DNA of 54,198 nucleotides, from NCBI GenBank assembly GCA_009772965.1, contig WPAF01000002.1:1-54198 (forward strand), read 5' to 3'. Below the pieces are notes generated by a model, which worked only from the letters and a program-made list of their open reading frames with translations, did no database searches and had not been told where the DNA came from. The translations under genes and the position numbers were made by a program. This document shows, in pieces, positions 40,283 to 50,617 of this stretch. Numbering within the stretch: the first letter of the stretch is position 1; every line of letters starts with the position of its first letter. This stretch comes from Candidatus Saganbacteria bacterium. Its GTDB lineage: Bacteria; Margulisbacteria; WOR-1; XYC2-FULL-46-14; WPAF01.

Positions 40283-41125
40283 ATGGGCTTCAAAATACTA
40301 AGAAAAGAACAACTAGCTTCCAATATTCATTTTATAGAGGTTGACGCGCCAAGAATCGCAAAAGCCGCAAAGCCAGGGCAGTTTGTTGTCTTGCGCATAA
40401 ATGAAAACGGAGAAAGAATTCCCCTCACCATTGCTGATAAAAATATCAAAAACGGAACCATAGAAATAATTTTCCAAGAAGCGGGAGCTTCAACAACGAT
40501 TTTATCCAAGCTAAAAGCCGGCGATTCGATTTTAAATATTTTAGGCCCCCTGGGTGAGCCGTCCCACATTGAAAATATCGGGTCTGTTGTAGTGATCGGG
40601 GGAGGAGTTGGGATTGCCGAAATATTTCCGGCAATAAAAGAGTATAAAGCAAAAGGGAATAAAGTAACCGCGATTATCGGCGCGCGCAATAAACAACTCT
40701 TGCTGACAGAAGAAAAAATAAAAAATATGGCTGATGAGCTTCTCATCGCAACTGACGATGGCTCCTACGGCAGGAAAGGCTTTGTGACTGACATATTAAA
40801 AGAAATGATAGAGGATAAAAAAGAAATTAATTTGGTTTATGCGGTGGGTCCGGTACCTATGATGGAAGCGGTTTCAAACGTTACAAAAGCGGCAAAAATT
40901 AAAACTATGGTTTCTTTAAATACATTAATGCTTGATGCTACCGGCATGTGCGGGGTTTGCAGGATTACGGTAGGCGGGCAGATAAAGTTTGCCTGCGTCG
41001 ATGGCCCAGAGTTTGATGCCCATTTAGTGGACTTTAAAGAGCTTAAAACCAGGCTCTCAACTTACAGGGATAAAGAAAAGGAAGCGATTGACCATATATG
41101 CAGCCTGGACAAAATAAAAGAGTAA
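40283..41125 (+). CDS. nfnA: Ferredoxin-NADP+ oxidoreductase small subunit (NfnA-like)
   Basis: A 280-residue FAD/NAD-binding subunit. It has an FNR-type fold (KPGQFVVLRINENGERIPL, then VVVIGGGVGIAEIFP) and a C-terminal [2Fe-2S] cluster site in ATGMCGVCRITVGG with a later Cys. With the next gene it forms the NfnAB type transhydrogenase, which couples NADH, NADPH and ferredoxin by flavin-based electron bifurcation. Similar pairs are called SudAB or glutamate-synthase-like, so the exact reaction is inferred. Confidence 0.85.
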   Translation: MGFKILRKEQLASNIHFIEVDAPRIAKAAKPGQFVVLRINENGERIPLTIADKNIKNGTIEIIFQEAGASTTILSKLKAGDSILNILGPLGEPSHIENIGSVVVIGGGVGIAEIFPAIKEYKAKGNKVTAIIGARNKQLLLTEEKIKNMADELLIATDDGSYGRKGFVTDILKEMIEDKKEINLVYAVGPVPMMEAVSNVTKAAKIKTMVSLNTLMLDATGMCGVCRITVGGQIKFACVDGPEFDAHLVDFKELKTRLSTYRDKEKEAIDHICSLDKIKE

Positions 41126-41127
41126 AA

Positions 41128-42477
41128 ATGCCGGAGAGGCCGGCTCAGGAAAGAATAAAAGACTTTAATGAAGTTGCTTTGGGCTTAAGCGAAAAAGATG
41201 CGATAAGCGAGGCAAAGCGATGCATACAATGCAAAAATCCGAAATGCGTTTCAAACTGCCCTGTTGAAATAAATATACCCGCGTTTATCAAGCTAATTGC
41301 TGAATCTGATTTTAAAGGGGCAAATAAAAAGATAAGGGGAAAAAATTCCCTCCCTGCGGTTTGCGGCAGGGTATGTCCGCAGGAAGACCAATGTGAAAAA
41401 ACATGTATTTTAGGCATAAAAGGCGAGCCGATCGCGATTGGTTCGCTTGAGAGGTTTGCGGCCGAATATCCTCCATCAGAGACTCCTGTGCCGATTAAAC
41501 TGGTTGGGCCAAAGGTTGCGATAATTGGTTCAGGTCCGGCAGGGCTTACCTGCGCGGGAGATTTGGCATTAAAGGGCTATCAAGTGAAAATATTTGAATC
41601 GCTCCACACCGCCGGCGGAGTTTTAAAATACGGCATTCCTGAATTCAGGCTTCCAAAGTCAATAGTTGATAACGAAATTGAATATGTTAAATCACTGGGC
41701 GTTGAATTGATAACTGATTTTCTTGCTGGGAAGACGGCTACAATTGAAGAATTGTTTAAAGAAAACTTTAAGGCAATTTTTATTGGGGCGGGAGCGGGAC
41801 TTCCAAATTCATTAGGAATTCCAGGCGAAAATTTTCAGGGGGTTTATTCCGCCAACGAATTTCTTTTTAGGGTTAATATGATGAAAGCCTATAAATTCCC
41901 GGAATATTTGACTCCGGTTATAACAGGTAAAAAAGTTGTGGTTTTTGGCGCTGGTAATGTGGCGATGGATTCGGCAAGATGCGCGTTGAGGCTGGGCGCG
42001 GATAAAGTAATTATCGCGTATCGCAGGTCTAGGAAAGAAATGCCGGCAAGGGCGGAAGAAATTATTCGAGCAGAGGAAGAAGGAGTTGAATTTTTGCTTT
42101 TAACCGCGCCGGTTGAAATTATTCCGGATGACGCGGGCAGGGTCAAACAAGTAGAACTTTTAAAAATGGAGCTTGGCGAGCCGGATTCATCCGGCAGGCG
42201 CAGGCCCAAGGCTTTGCCGGGATCGGAATTTAAGCTTGATTGCGACCTGGCCATTTGTGCAATAGGCAATTCTCCAAACCCATTAATCCCAAAATCAACA
42301 GCCGACCTGAAAATCGAAAAATGGGGCGGCGTGATTGTTGCCGATAATAAAGAAACGTCTATAAAAGGGGTTTTTGCCGGCGGCGATATTGTTCGGGGTG
42401 CCGCGACTGTCATTTCCGCGATGGGAGACGGCAAAATTGCGGCAAGATCAATTGACGAGATGCTCAGCAAGAAATAA
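41128..42477 (+). CDS. nfnB: NADPH-dependent GltD/NfnB-type large subunit
   Basis: A 449-residue flavoprotein. N-terminal Cys motifs CIQCKNPKCVSNCP and CGRVCPQEDQCEKTC bind two [4Fe-4S] clusters. AIIGSGPAGLTCAGDLA and VVFGAGNVAMDSARCAL bind FAD and NADP(H). The family includes the glutamate synthase small subunit; pairing with the upstream NfnA-like gene (2 nt away) favours NfnB. In a nitrogen-rich neighbourhood it would supply NADPH to glutamate dehydrogenase. An ATG at 41098 inside the previous gene is rejected because the family starts near RPAQERIKDF. Confidence 0.88.
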   Translation: MPERPAQERIKDFNEVALGLSEKDAISEAKRCIQCKNPKCVSNCPVEINIPAFIKLIAESDFKGANKKIRGKNSLPAVCGRVCPQEDQCEKTCILGIKGEPIAIGSLERFAAEYPPSETPVPIKLVGPKVAIIGSGPAGLTCAGDLALKGYQVKIFESLHTAGGVLKYGIPEFRLPKSIVDNEIEYVKSLGVELITDFLAGKTATIEELFKENFKAIFIGAGAGLPNSLGIPGENFQGVYSANEFLFRVNMMKAYKFPEYLTPVITGKKVVVFGAGNVAMDSARCALRLGADKVIIAYRRSRKEMPARAEEIIRAEEEGVEFLLLTAPVEIIPDDAGRVKQVELLKMELGEPDSSGRRRPKALPGSEFKLDCDLAICAIGNSPNPLIPKSTADLKIEKWGGVIVADNKETSIKGVFAGGDIVRGAATVISAMGDGKIAARSIDEMLSKK

Positions 42478-42517
42478 GGGGACTATTGCGAAAATATGAT
42501 TTTCTCAACAGCCCCCT
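42477..42517. terminator. Long hairpin between convergent nfnB and gdhA
   Basis: AGGGG...CCCCT arms with CTATTG/CAACAG and an inner GAAAAT-ATG-ATTTTC, near-perfect over about 20 bp. There is no T-run after it on either strand, so it is an atypical terminator at best. Confidence 0.35.
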
Positions 42518-42533
42518 CAAAAAATCAGTTAAC

Positions 42534-43880
<1,347 letters not shown>

Positions 43881-43889
43881 TTAAGATTA

Positions 43890-43919
43890 ATTATACGGCA
43901 AACAGTTGCCGTATGTCAA
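43890..43919 (-). promoter_or_regulatory. Promoter of gdhA
   Basis: Minus-strand TTGACA (43914-43919), 18 nt, TATAAT (43890-43895), both perfect. Spacer is filled by a palindrome. Confidence 0.85.
43893..43914. promoter_or_regulatory. Palindromic operator candidate in the gdhA promoter
   Basis: ATACGGCAA-ACAG-TTGCCGTAT, a perfect 9-bp inverted repeat with a 4-nt centre, occupies exactly the space between the gdhA -10 and -35. The adjacent divergent gene encodes an NrpR homologue, the obvious candidate to bind here. Archaeal NrpR sites are also inverted repeats (GGAA-N6-TTCC), but the bases differ. Confidence 0.75.
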
Positions 43920-43922
43920 GAA

Positions 43923-43950
43923 TTGATGTTATGCATAGATATGATACAAT
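43923..43950 (+). promoter_or_regulatory. Promoter of nrpR
   Basis: TTGATG (43923-43928), 16 nt, TACAAT (43945-43950) preceded by TGA, then 6 nt to the ATG: a leaderless arrangement. The gdhA palindrome ends 9 bp before the -35. Confidence 0.55.
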
Positions 43951-43956
43951 AAAAAT

Positions 43957-44937
43957 ATGTCAAATGAGATTGACAGGAAAATTAATGCAATATTAAAAAT
44001 AATCTCCGATTCTGAAAACCCCATTGGATCAAATGAAATATCAATAAAACTTAAAAATATGGGAATTGACTTAACAGAGAGGTCTGTTAGATACCATCTT
44101 AAAATAATTGAAGAGAGGGGATTGATAAAAGGGTTTTGGAAAGAAGGCAGGGTCATTACAAAAAAGGGAATTGAAGAACTTGGCAATTCAATGGTTTCAG
44201 ACCGCGTGGGATTTATTATCTCAAAAATTGAATCAATGTCTTATAAGATGGATTTTGACCTTGTAAAGAAAAAAGGAAAAATTGTCTTGAATGTTTCGCT
44301 TATACATAAGAGTGATTTTAATAAAGCAAAGAAAGTGATGAAATCTGTTTTCGAAAAGGGCTTATCTATGGGTAGTAAGGTTTTTGTTGCGCAAGCTGGC
44401 GAAAAAATAGGGGATTATTCGGTTCCCGCCGGCAAAATTGGTTTTGGAACCTTATGCAGTATTAACATTAACGGCATATTCATAAAAAGCGGCATCCCGA
44501 TTGAAACGAAATATGGCGGGGTCCTGGAGATATTAAGCAATAAGCCATATCGTTTTACTGACCTGATTAATTATTCTCATTCCACCCTTGATCCGCATGA
44601 AATATTCCTTAAAAGCCGCATGCTGAGCGTCCTTGAGGCGGCAAAGGGAACGGGCAAGGTGCTTGCCGGATTTAGGGAAATTCCCGCAATTGCCAAAGAT
44701 CGCGCGGAAAATAATATTGAATTAATGAAAGATGCCGGAATATGCAATGTGCTTATGGTTGGACGCCCGAGCCAGCCGGTTTTAGGCATCCAGATGGGGG
44801 TTGAAAGGATGGGGGTTGTTGTTCCGGGAGGTTTAAATCCTATTTCTGCCCTCGAGGAGTGGGGGATAGAAACAAAAAGCAAAGCGCTTGCAGTATTAAT
44901 TGATTATGAAAAATTAGTTAGCTTTTGGGATATATAA
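43957..44937 (+). CDS. nrpR: NrpR-family nitrogen regulator (DUF128)
   Basis: A 326-residue protein with an N-terminal winged helix (about 5-72: IGSNEISIKLKNMGIDLTER and VRYHLKIIEERGLI) and one NrpR/DUF128 domain (about 85-320: GTLCSININGIFIKSGIPIE, GTGKVLAGFREIP, VGRPSQPVLGI, VERMGVVVPGG). NrpR is the 2-oxoglutarate-responsive repressor of nitrogen genes in methanogens; bacterial homologues are sparse and little studied. Divergent gdhA with a palindromic operator makes a nitrogen-repressor role likely. The next gene starts 1 nt after its stop, so they are co-transcribed. Confidence 0.88.
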   Translation: MSNEIDRKINAILKIISDSENPIGSNEISIKLKNMGIDLTERSVRYHLKIIEERGLIKGFWKEGRVITKKGIEELGNSMVSDRVGFIISKIESMSYKMDFDLVKKKGKIVLNVSLIHKSDFNKAKKVMKSVFEKGLSMGSKVFVAQAGEKIGDYSVPAGKIGFGTLCSININGIFIKSGIPIETKYGGVLEILSNKPYRFTDLINYSHSTLDPHEIFLKSRMLSVLEAAKGTGKVLAGFREIPAIAKDRAENNIELMKDAGICNVLMVGRPSQPVLGIQMGVERMGVVVPGGLNPISALEEWGIETKSKALAVLIDYEKLVSFWDI

Positions 44938-44938
44938 A

Positions 44939-47479
44939 ATGTTAGTTAGTACCGGCATAAAAGGGCTCGATATTATACTTCAAAACCTTCATTTGGGGGA
45001 TAATGTAGTTTGGCAGGTTGACAAGATACTTGATTATAAGCATTTTGCGGGTTCGTATATTAAACAAGCATTAAAAGATGGAAGAAATATTGTTTATATC
45101 CGTTTTGCTAGACATTCCCCCCTTATTGCTAAAAATAATAAAATTAAGGAATACAGGATAAATGCGGAAGCTGGATTCGAGTCATTTACAAAAGAGGTGC
45201 ATGCGATAATTAAAAAAGAAGGGGTGGGGGCTTTTTATGTTTTTGATTGTTTATCAGACCTTTTATCTTATTGGGCAACAGATCTGATGATCAGCAATTT
45301 TTTTATGGTAACCTGCCCTTACCTTTTTAAGCTCGATACTATAGCTTATTTTGCAATTTTTCGCGGGAACCATTTATTTAAAACAATTGCCCGCATACGT
45401 GAAACTACTCAATTATTGCTTGATGTTTATGATTTCAAAGGCAGTTTTTATCTTCAACCGTTAAAAGTATGGAATAGATATTCTCCGACAATGTTTCTTC
45501 CCCATATTGAGAAAATGAATAAGTTTATTCCGATCGTCAACAGCACTGATGCAATGAAGCTTTTTTCATGCATTTCAAAGAGCTCCGCGGAAAGCGCGAA
45601 CAGAAATTTGGATTACTGGGACAGATTATTTATATCTGCGGAGGAGCTTATAAAAAAACCAAAGGCTCAAAAAGAAAAAAATAAAATGCTTGAAATATTG
45701 AGCCGCATCATGCTGGGCAAAGAGGAAAGGATGCTGTCGCTGATAAGAGAAAACCTTGCCATTGAGGATCTATTAGAAATAAAGGCGCGCATGGTTGGCA
45801 CAGGATTTATTGGAGGAAAAGCATTAGGCATGCTTTTGGCAAGAGAAATCCTGTCAAAGGATAAAAGTTTTAATTGGCAGAAAATTCTTGAGCCGCACGA
45901 CTCTTATTATATCGGTTCAGACGTGTTTTACTCTTATATTGTTGAGAACGGGTGGTGGGAATTATGGCTGGAGCAAAAATCAAAAGAAGGATATTTCAGT
46001 AAAGCGAAAGAATTGAGAGAAAAATTACTTAATGGCCGGTTTCCGCGGGAGATTAGCGAGCGTTTTCTCCAGATTGTTGAATATTATGGGCAGGCGCCGA
46101 TAATTGTGCGTTCATCGAGTTTGCTTGAAGATGCTTTTGGCAATGCTTTTGCTGGAAAGTATGAAAGTATATTTGTGGTCAACCATGGAACACCCGATCA
46201 AAGATGCCAGAAATTTGAAGAAACAATGCGTCAGGTATTTGCCAGCACCTTGAATGATGATGCCTTGAACTATCGGCTTCAAAGGGGGCTTAGCCAGCAG
46301 GAGGAACAGATGGCGCTTTTGGTGCAAAGGGTATCAGGGAGCCATTATAAGCATTATTATTTTCCATATATCTCAGGAGTTGGTTTTTCATATAATACTT
46401 TTGTTTGGCACGCAGATATGGATGTTAAAGCAGGGATGCTAAGGCTGGTAATGGGGCTTGGAACCAGGGCGGTTAACAGGGTAGAAGGGGATTATCCGCG
46501 CATAGCCGCACTGGATGCGCCATTGCTTCGTCCCTATGCCGGCATGGAAAAGGCTAAAAAATTTTCCCAGCATGATGTTGACATTTTAGATATGGATAAA
46601 AATGACCTGCAGACAGTTTCAGTAGAAAAAATATTAAAGGATGAGCCGGGATTTGAAATTGGCCTTATTGGTGTGAGAGACATAGAAATTGGCAATTCGG
46701 GCGAATCCTGGATATTATCCTTTGATAAGCTTTTTTCAGCTACTGATTTTATTAAAGTCATGCGGAAAATGATGGAAATCCTCCAGAAAAATTACCGATA
46801 TCCGGTTGACATTGAGTTTACAGTTAATTTTAGCAGGGATTCTGAAATGAAGATCAATCTCTTGCAATGTCGCCCCTTGCAGGCAAAAGGAGAAACCAGC
46901 CAAGTAAAAATACCAGACAACATCAAAAACGAGAAAGTAATCTTTAGGTCGCATGGTAATTTTATGGGCGGAAGTATTTCGCAGGCAATAGGAAGAATAA
47001 TATATATTAACACAGAAGCATACAGGGATTTAATAATGTCTAAAAAATTCGAAGTAGCAAGGATAATTGGCCGCTTAAATAGGATAAGCGGAGGGAAAAG
47101 GCCTATTTTAATTGGGCCTGGCAGATGGGGGAGCCGCGACCCGTCGCTTGGGGTGCCGGTTAGCTTTGCTGAAATTAATAACATTTGCGCGTTGGTTGAG
47201 GTTGATGATCCAGAGGGAGGATTCCAGCCGGAGCTCTCTTTCGGGTCGCACTTTTTTCTTGATTTGGTTGAAACAGGCATCTTTTATGCCGCCCTTTTCC
47301 TTGATGACCAAGAAGTGCGCATTAATAATAAATGGTTAAAAAGTTTGCCAAACTTACTTTGTGAATTAATCCCTGAGGCGGGGGAATACGAAAAAGTGGT
47401 GCTGGTTAGCGATTTTAAAAAGGAAATAAAATTATTGTCTGATGTAACCGCCCAAAAGATTGTTTGTTTAATAGGATAA
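44939..47479 (+). CDS. KaiC-like / PEP synthase ATP-grasp fusion protein
   Basis: 846 residues. The N-terminal ~250 resemble a RecA/KaiC fold (VSTGIKGLDIILQNLHLGDN) but the P-loop is replaced by VDKILDYKHF, so it probably does not bind ATP there. From about 285 follows a PPDK_N (PEP synthase N-terminal) ATP-grasp domain: GTGFIGGKALGM, IVRSSSLLEDAFGNAFAGKY. The phospho-histidine and PEP-binding domains of true PEP synthase are absent. It may phosphorylate or regulate another protein. Co-transcribed with nrpR, so a role in nitrogen or energy signalling is possible. Confidence 0.75.
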   Translation: MLVSTGIKGLDIILQNLHLGDNVVWQVDKILDYKHFAGSYIKQALKDGRNIVYIRFARHSPLIAKNNKIKEYRINAEAGFESFTKEVHAIIKKEGVGAFYVFDCLSDLLSYWATDLMISNFFMVTCPYLFKLDTIAYFAIFRGNHLFKTIARIRETTQLLLDVYDFKGSFYLQPLKVWNRYSPTMFLPHIEKMNKFIPIVNSTDAMKLFSCISKSSAESANRNLDYWDRLFISAEELIKKPKAQKEKNKMLEILSRIMLGKEERMLSLIRENLAIEDLLEIKARMVGTGFIGGKALGMLLAREILSKDKSFNWQKILEPHDSYYIGSDVFYSYIVENGWWELWLEQKSKEGYFSKAKELREKLLNGRFPREISERFLQIVEYYGQAPIIVRSSSLLEDAFGNAFAGKYESIFVVNHGTPDQRCQKFEETMRQVFASTLNDDALNYRLQRGLSQQEEQMALLVQRVSGSHYKHYYFPYISGVGFSYNTFVWHADMDVKAGMLRLVMGLGTRAVNRVEGDYPRIAALDAPLLRPYAGMEKAKKFSQHDVDILDMDKNDLQTVSVEKILKDEPGFEIGLIGVRDIEIGNSGESWILSFDKLFSATDFIKVMRKMMEILQKNYRYPVDIEFTVNFSRDSEMKINLLQCRPLQAKGETSQVKIPDNIKNEKVIFRSHGNFMGGSISQAIGRIIYINTEAYRDLIMSKKFEVARIIGRLNRISGGKRPILIGPGRWGSRDPSLGVPVSFAEINNICALVEVDDPEGGFQPELSFGSHFFLDLVETGIFYAALFLDDQEVRINNKWLKSLPNLLCELIPEAGEYEKVVLVSDFKKEIKLLSDVTAQKIVCLIG

Positions 47480-47492
47480 TTAATGATAATTA

Positions 47493-47521
47493 TTGACAAA
47501 ACTACAAAATTGTAGTAATAT
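47493..47521 (+). promoter_or_regulatory. Promoter of the NifA-like gene
   Basis: TTGACA (47493-47498), 17 nt, TAATAT (47516-47521). The predicted transcript begins within a few bases of ATG 47532. Confidence 0.55.
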
Positions 47522-47533
47522 ACAATGTTGTAT
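47501..47533. promoter_or_regulatory. Tandem TACAA-N2-TTGTA operators
   Basis: Two palindromes, ACTACAA-AA-TTGTAGT (47501-47516) and ATACAA-TG-TTGTAT (47520-47533), share the core TACAA-N2-TTGTA and are centred 18 bp apart. One lies between -35 and -10, the other over the transcription and translation start, so the bound protein should repress. The core also resembles TACA-N2-TGTA sites of BlaI/CopY-type repressors. Confidence 0.75.
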
Positions 47534-49052
47534 GAGCCCTACTAAAGATTCAAAAGTAAAAGTGCTGGTTGAGATAAGCAATGCCTTGTCTTCTTCATTA
47601 AATATTGAAAAGGCGCTCGATTCTATTCTTAAAGTGTTGTCTGACTCGTTTGAGATGCAAAGAGGCACGATAACGCTTGTGGATCCCCGCACAAATGAAT
47701 TAAAAATTGAAGTTGCCCAAGGCCTGACTAAAGAAGAAAAAGAACGGGGCAGGTATAAGATCGGAGAAGGGATTACCGGACGCGTTGTAGCCACAGGAGA
47801 GCCAATGGTGGTAAAAGATATTGGCGCTGAACCGCTTTTTCTTAACCGCACTAAAGCAAGAAAAGAGATTGAAACCAGAAAGTTTGCTTTTCTTTGCGTC
47901 CCAATAAAAGTTGGCAATAAGATAATAGGGGCGCTTTCCGCCGACCATCTTTTTAAGGGTGATATTAAGTTTGAAGAAGACATAAAGCTTTTGACCATTA
48001 TTTCGGCGATGATCGGGCAAGCGGTCAAAGTAAGGGAGCTTGCAGAAAAAGATAAGCAGGAAGTTGTTTTTGAAAACATTAAACTAAAAAAAGAGCTTAA
48101 AGGAAAATATAAATTTGGAAATATTGTTTATAACTCAGCGGTGATGGAATCAGTGGTTGAGGGGGCTTTGCAGGTAGCGGACAGCCAGGCAACAATTCTA
48201 ATCAGGGGAGAATCAGGAACAGGCAAAGAACTAATTGCTTCGGCCATACATTATGCTTCAGCGCGAGCCAATAAAAACTTTATTAAAGTCGCCTGCGCGG
48301 CGCTTCCTGAAAACTTGCTTGAATCAGAGCTTTTTGGCTATGAAAGGGGGGCTTTTACCGGAGCGCTTGAGAGAAAGATAGGCAGGTTTGAAATGGCGGA
48401 TAATGGAACGCTTTTTCTTGATGAAATAGGCGAAATGTCTCTTGCGATGCAGGTAAAATTATTAAGAGTTTTGCAGTCAAGGGATTTTGAGCGGCTTGGC
48501 GGCACCCAAACGATAAAAGTAAATATAAGACTGATCTGCGCGACCCATAGAAATCTTGAACTAATGGTAAAAGAGGGGAAATTCAGGGAGGATCTTTATT
48601 ACCGCATAAATGTTTTTCCCGTTTTCTTACCAGGCCTTAGGGAAAGAAAAGAAGATATTCCCCTTCTTGCTGATCACTTCGTCCATAAGTTCAATAAAGA
48701 GAATAAAAAGAAAATAAGGGGAATGAATCGCGAAGCGCTTGATGTCCTTTTGGGCTATAATTGGCCGGGCAATGTTAGGGAGTTGGAAAATGTTATTGAG
48801 AGGGCGGTTGTGCTTTGCCAAAAGGAGATAATTTCGGCAAAAGAGCTCCCTCCGACCCTTTCTCAAGCTCCGGTTGCGGATATTGCTCCGATAGGGGCAA
48901 CGCTTCCCCAAATAATTGCCGCGATTGAAAAACAAAAGATTGAAGAAGCAATAAACAAACATGGCACTCAGCGCTCTGCCGCAAAGGCGCTTGGAATTAC
49001 TGAGAGAATGATGGGATATAAGATAGAAAAATACAAAATAGGGGAAAAATGA
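47532..49052 (+). CDS. NifA-like sigma-54-dependent activator (GAF-AAA-HTH)
   Basis: 506 residues: GAF domain (about 10-165), AAA+ domain with Walker A GESGTGKE, the sigma-54 contact loop GAFTGA, and Walker B FLDEIGEMS, then a Fis-type HTH at the C-terminus (RSAAKALGITERMMGYKIEK), the pattern of NifA. The Cys motif of oxygen-sensitive NifA is absent. No nif genes are in the window. ATG 47532 is preferred over 47493, which lies inside the -35 box. It overlaps nadE by 4 nt. A possible sigma-54 promoter before the porin-amtB genes is a candidate target. Confidence 0.9.
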   Translation: MSPTKDSKVKVLVEISNALSSSLNIEKALDSILKVLSDSFEMQRGTITLVDPRTNELKIEVAQGLTKEEKERGRYKIGEGITGRVVATGEPMVVKDIGAEPLFLNRTKARKEIETRKFAFLCVPIKVGNKIIGALSADHLFKGDIKFEEDIKLLTIISAMIGQAVKVRELAEKDKQEVVFENIKLKKELKGKYKFGNIVYNSAVMESVVEGALQVADSQATILIRGESGTGKELIASAIHYASARANKNFIKVACAALPENLLESELFGYERGAFTGALERKIGRFEMADNGTLFLDEIGEMSLAMQVKLLRVLQSRDFERLGGTQTIKVNIRLICATHRNLELMVKEGKFREDLYYRINVFPVFLPGLRERKEDIPLLADHFVHKFNKENKKKIRGMNREALDVLLGYNWPGNVRELENVIERAVVLCQKEIISAKELPPTLSQAPVADIAPIGATLPQIIAAIEKQKIEEAINKHGTQRSAAKALGITERMMGYKIEKYKIGEK

Positions 49053-50617
49053 AAATAGCTTTAGCCCAAACAAACCCTATTGTTGGGGATATTTTTAATA
49101 ACACTAGCAAAATAATTGAATTGACCAATAACGCCCATATCCAGCGCGCGGATATCGTTGTTTTCCCTGAGCTTGCGATAACCGGCTATCCTCCGGAAGA
49201 CCTTTTATTAAAACCCCAATTTGTTGCAGATAATATTAAATGCTTAAAACAAATTGCGGCCTGCGCGAAAAATATTGCTGTTTATGTGGGGTTTGTTGAT
49301 AAAAAAAATAAAGATATCTATAATGCCGGGGCTTTTATTGTTAAAGGAAAGATAATTAGGATATATCACAAGATGAACCTGCCGAATTATTCTGTTTTTG
49401 ACGAAAAAAGGTATTTTAAAGAAGGAAAAAGCAATGCCGTTGTCGCATTTAAAGGGAAAAAAATCGGGCTTGGCATTTGCGAAGACATTTGGGTGGAAAG
49501 CGGAAAGCCAAAAAATAAACTAGATGTAATTATTAACATAAGCGCTTCTCCATATCATACCGGTAAAGTAAAAGAAAGGAAAAAAATGCTAAGCTTGCGC
49601 GCAAAAAGTTCAAAGGCAAGCATTATTTACGTAAATATGGTTGGAGGCCAGGATGAATTAGTGTTTGACGGGGGGAGTATGGCATTAAACCCCAAAGGAA
49701 AACTTATTGCAAAAGCAAACCAATTTATAGAAGAAATGGTTATTGTCGATCTTGAAAAACAAGAAAATACCGGCTGGCTTGATGAAAATTCTGAAATTTA
49801 TAATGCCCTTATGCTTGGGACAAAAGATTACGTCGAAAAAAATAAATTTTCAGATGTTTTAATCGGGCTTTCCGGGGGAATTGATTCGGCATTAACTCTT
49901 GCCATTGCGGCTGACGCGCTTGGGGCAGATAGGGTTCATGCCTATTTTATGCCTTCGGAATTTTCTTCCGCGCAAAGTTTTAATGACGCTAAGCAAACCG
50001 CGGAAAACTTGGGAGTTGAATTCAAACAAATCCCAATAAGTGAAATATTCGCTGAGTATTTAAATAATTTAGAACCGCATTTTAAAGGAATGCCGCAAAA
50101 TATTGCTGAGGAAAATTTACAGGCAAGGATAAGAGGGACTTTATTGATGGCGCTCTCAAATAAATTCAATTGGCTGGTGCTAGCAACCGGCAATAAATCA
50201 GAAATGTCTACCGGATACTGCACATTATACGGCGACATGGCCGGGGGATACGCGGTATTAAAGGATATCCCAAAAACCCTCGTTTATAAGCTTGTAGAAT
50301 GGAGAAATAAAAAAAGTCTAGTTATTGGCGAATCGATCATTAAAAGGCCGCCTACGGCGGAGCTTAAGCCAAACCAAAAAGACCAAGATGTACTTCCTCC
50401 ATACGATATGTTGGACGTAGTTATAAAAGAATATGTTGAAAAGAACCGGAACGCAAAAGAAATCGCAAACATGGGCTTTAAAGATGTCGTAGTACAAAAA
50501 GTAATATCAATGATAGATAATTCTGAATATAAAAGGCGTCAGGCTCCGCCCGGGCCCCGCATTACCTCGCGAGCCTTCGGAAAGGATTGGCGGCTTCCCA
50601 TCACCAATAGATATTAA
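49049..50617 (+). CDS. nadE: Glutamine-dependent NAD+ synthetase
   Basis: 522 residues. The nitrilase-type glutaminase domain (1-260) has Glu in FPELAITGYPPED, Lys in HKMNLPNYSVF and Cys in GLGICEDIW. The synthetase domain (from about 270) has the PP-loop GLSGGIDSALTL and the ATGNKSEMSTGY block. It amidates nicotinate adenine dinucleotide using glutamine nitrogen. Its start overlaps the NifA-like gene (ATGA), placing it within the nitrogen cluster. Confidence 0.96.
   Translation: MKIALAQTNPIVGDIFNNTSKIIELTNNAHIQRADIVVFPELAITGYPPEDLLLKPQFVADNIKCLKQIAACAKNIAVYVGFVDKKNKDIYNAGAFIVKGKIIRIYHKMNLPNYSVFDEKRYFKEGKSNAVVAFKGKKIGLGICEDIWVESGKPKNKLDVIINISASPYHTGKVKERKKMLSLRAKSSKASIIYVNMVGGQDELVFDGGSMALNPKGKLIAKANQFIEEMVIVDLEKQENTGWLDENSEIYNALMLGTKDYVEKNKFSDVLIGLSGGIDSALTLAIAADALGADRVHAYFMPSEFSSAQSFNDAKQTAENLGVEFKQIPISEIFAEYLNNLEPHFKGMPQNIAEENLQARIRGTLLMALSNKFNWLVLATGNKSEMSTGYCTLYGDMAGGYAVLKDIPKTLVYKLVEWRNKKSLVIGESIIKRPPTAELKPNQKDQDVLPPYDMLDVVIKEYVEKNRNAKEIANMGFKDVVVQKVISMIDNSEYKRRQAPPGPRITSRAFGKDWRLPITNRY

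Noticed and set aside
42477-42517. Classic bidirectional rho-independent terminator
   Set aside because: The stem is good but no T-run follows it on either strand, so it is listed only as a weak terminator-like hairpin.
44939-47479. True PEP synthase or pyruvate phosphate dikinase
   Set aside because: The central phospho-histidine domain and the PEP/pyruvate TIM barrel are missing.
47532-49052. Nitrogenase-specific NifA with nif genes nearby
   Set aside because: No nif structural genes are in the window and the linker cysteine motif is absent, so only NifA-like is claimed.
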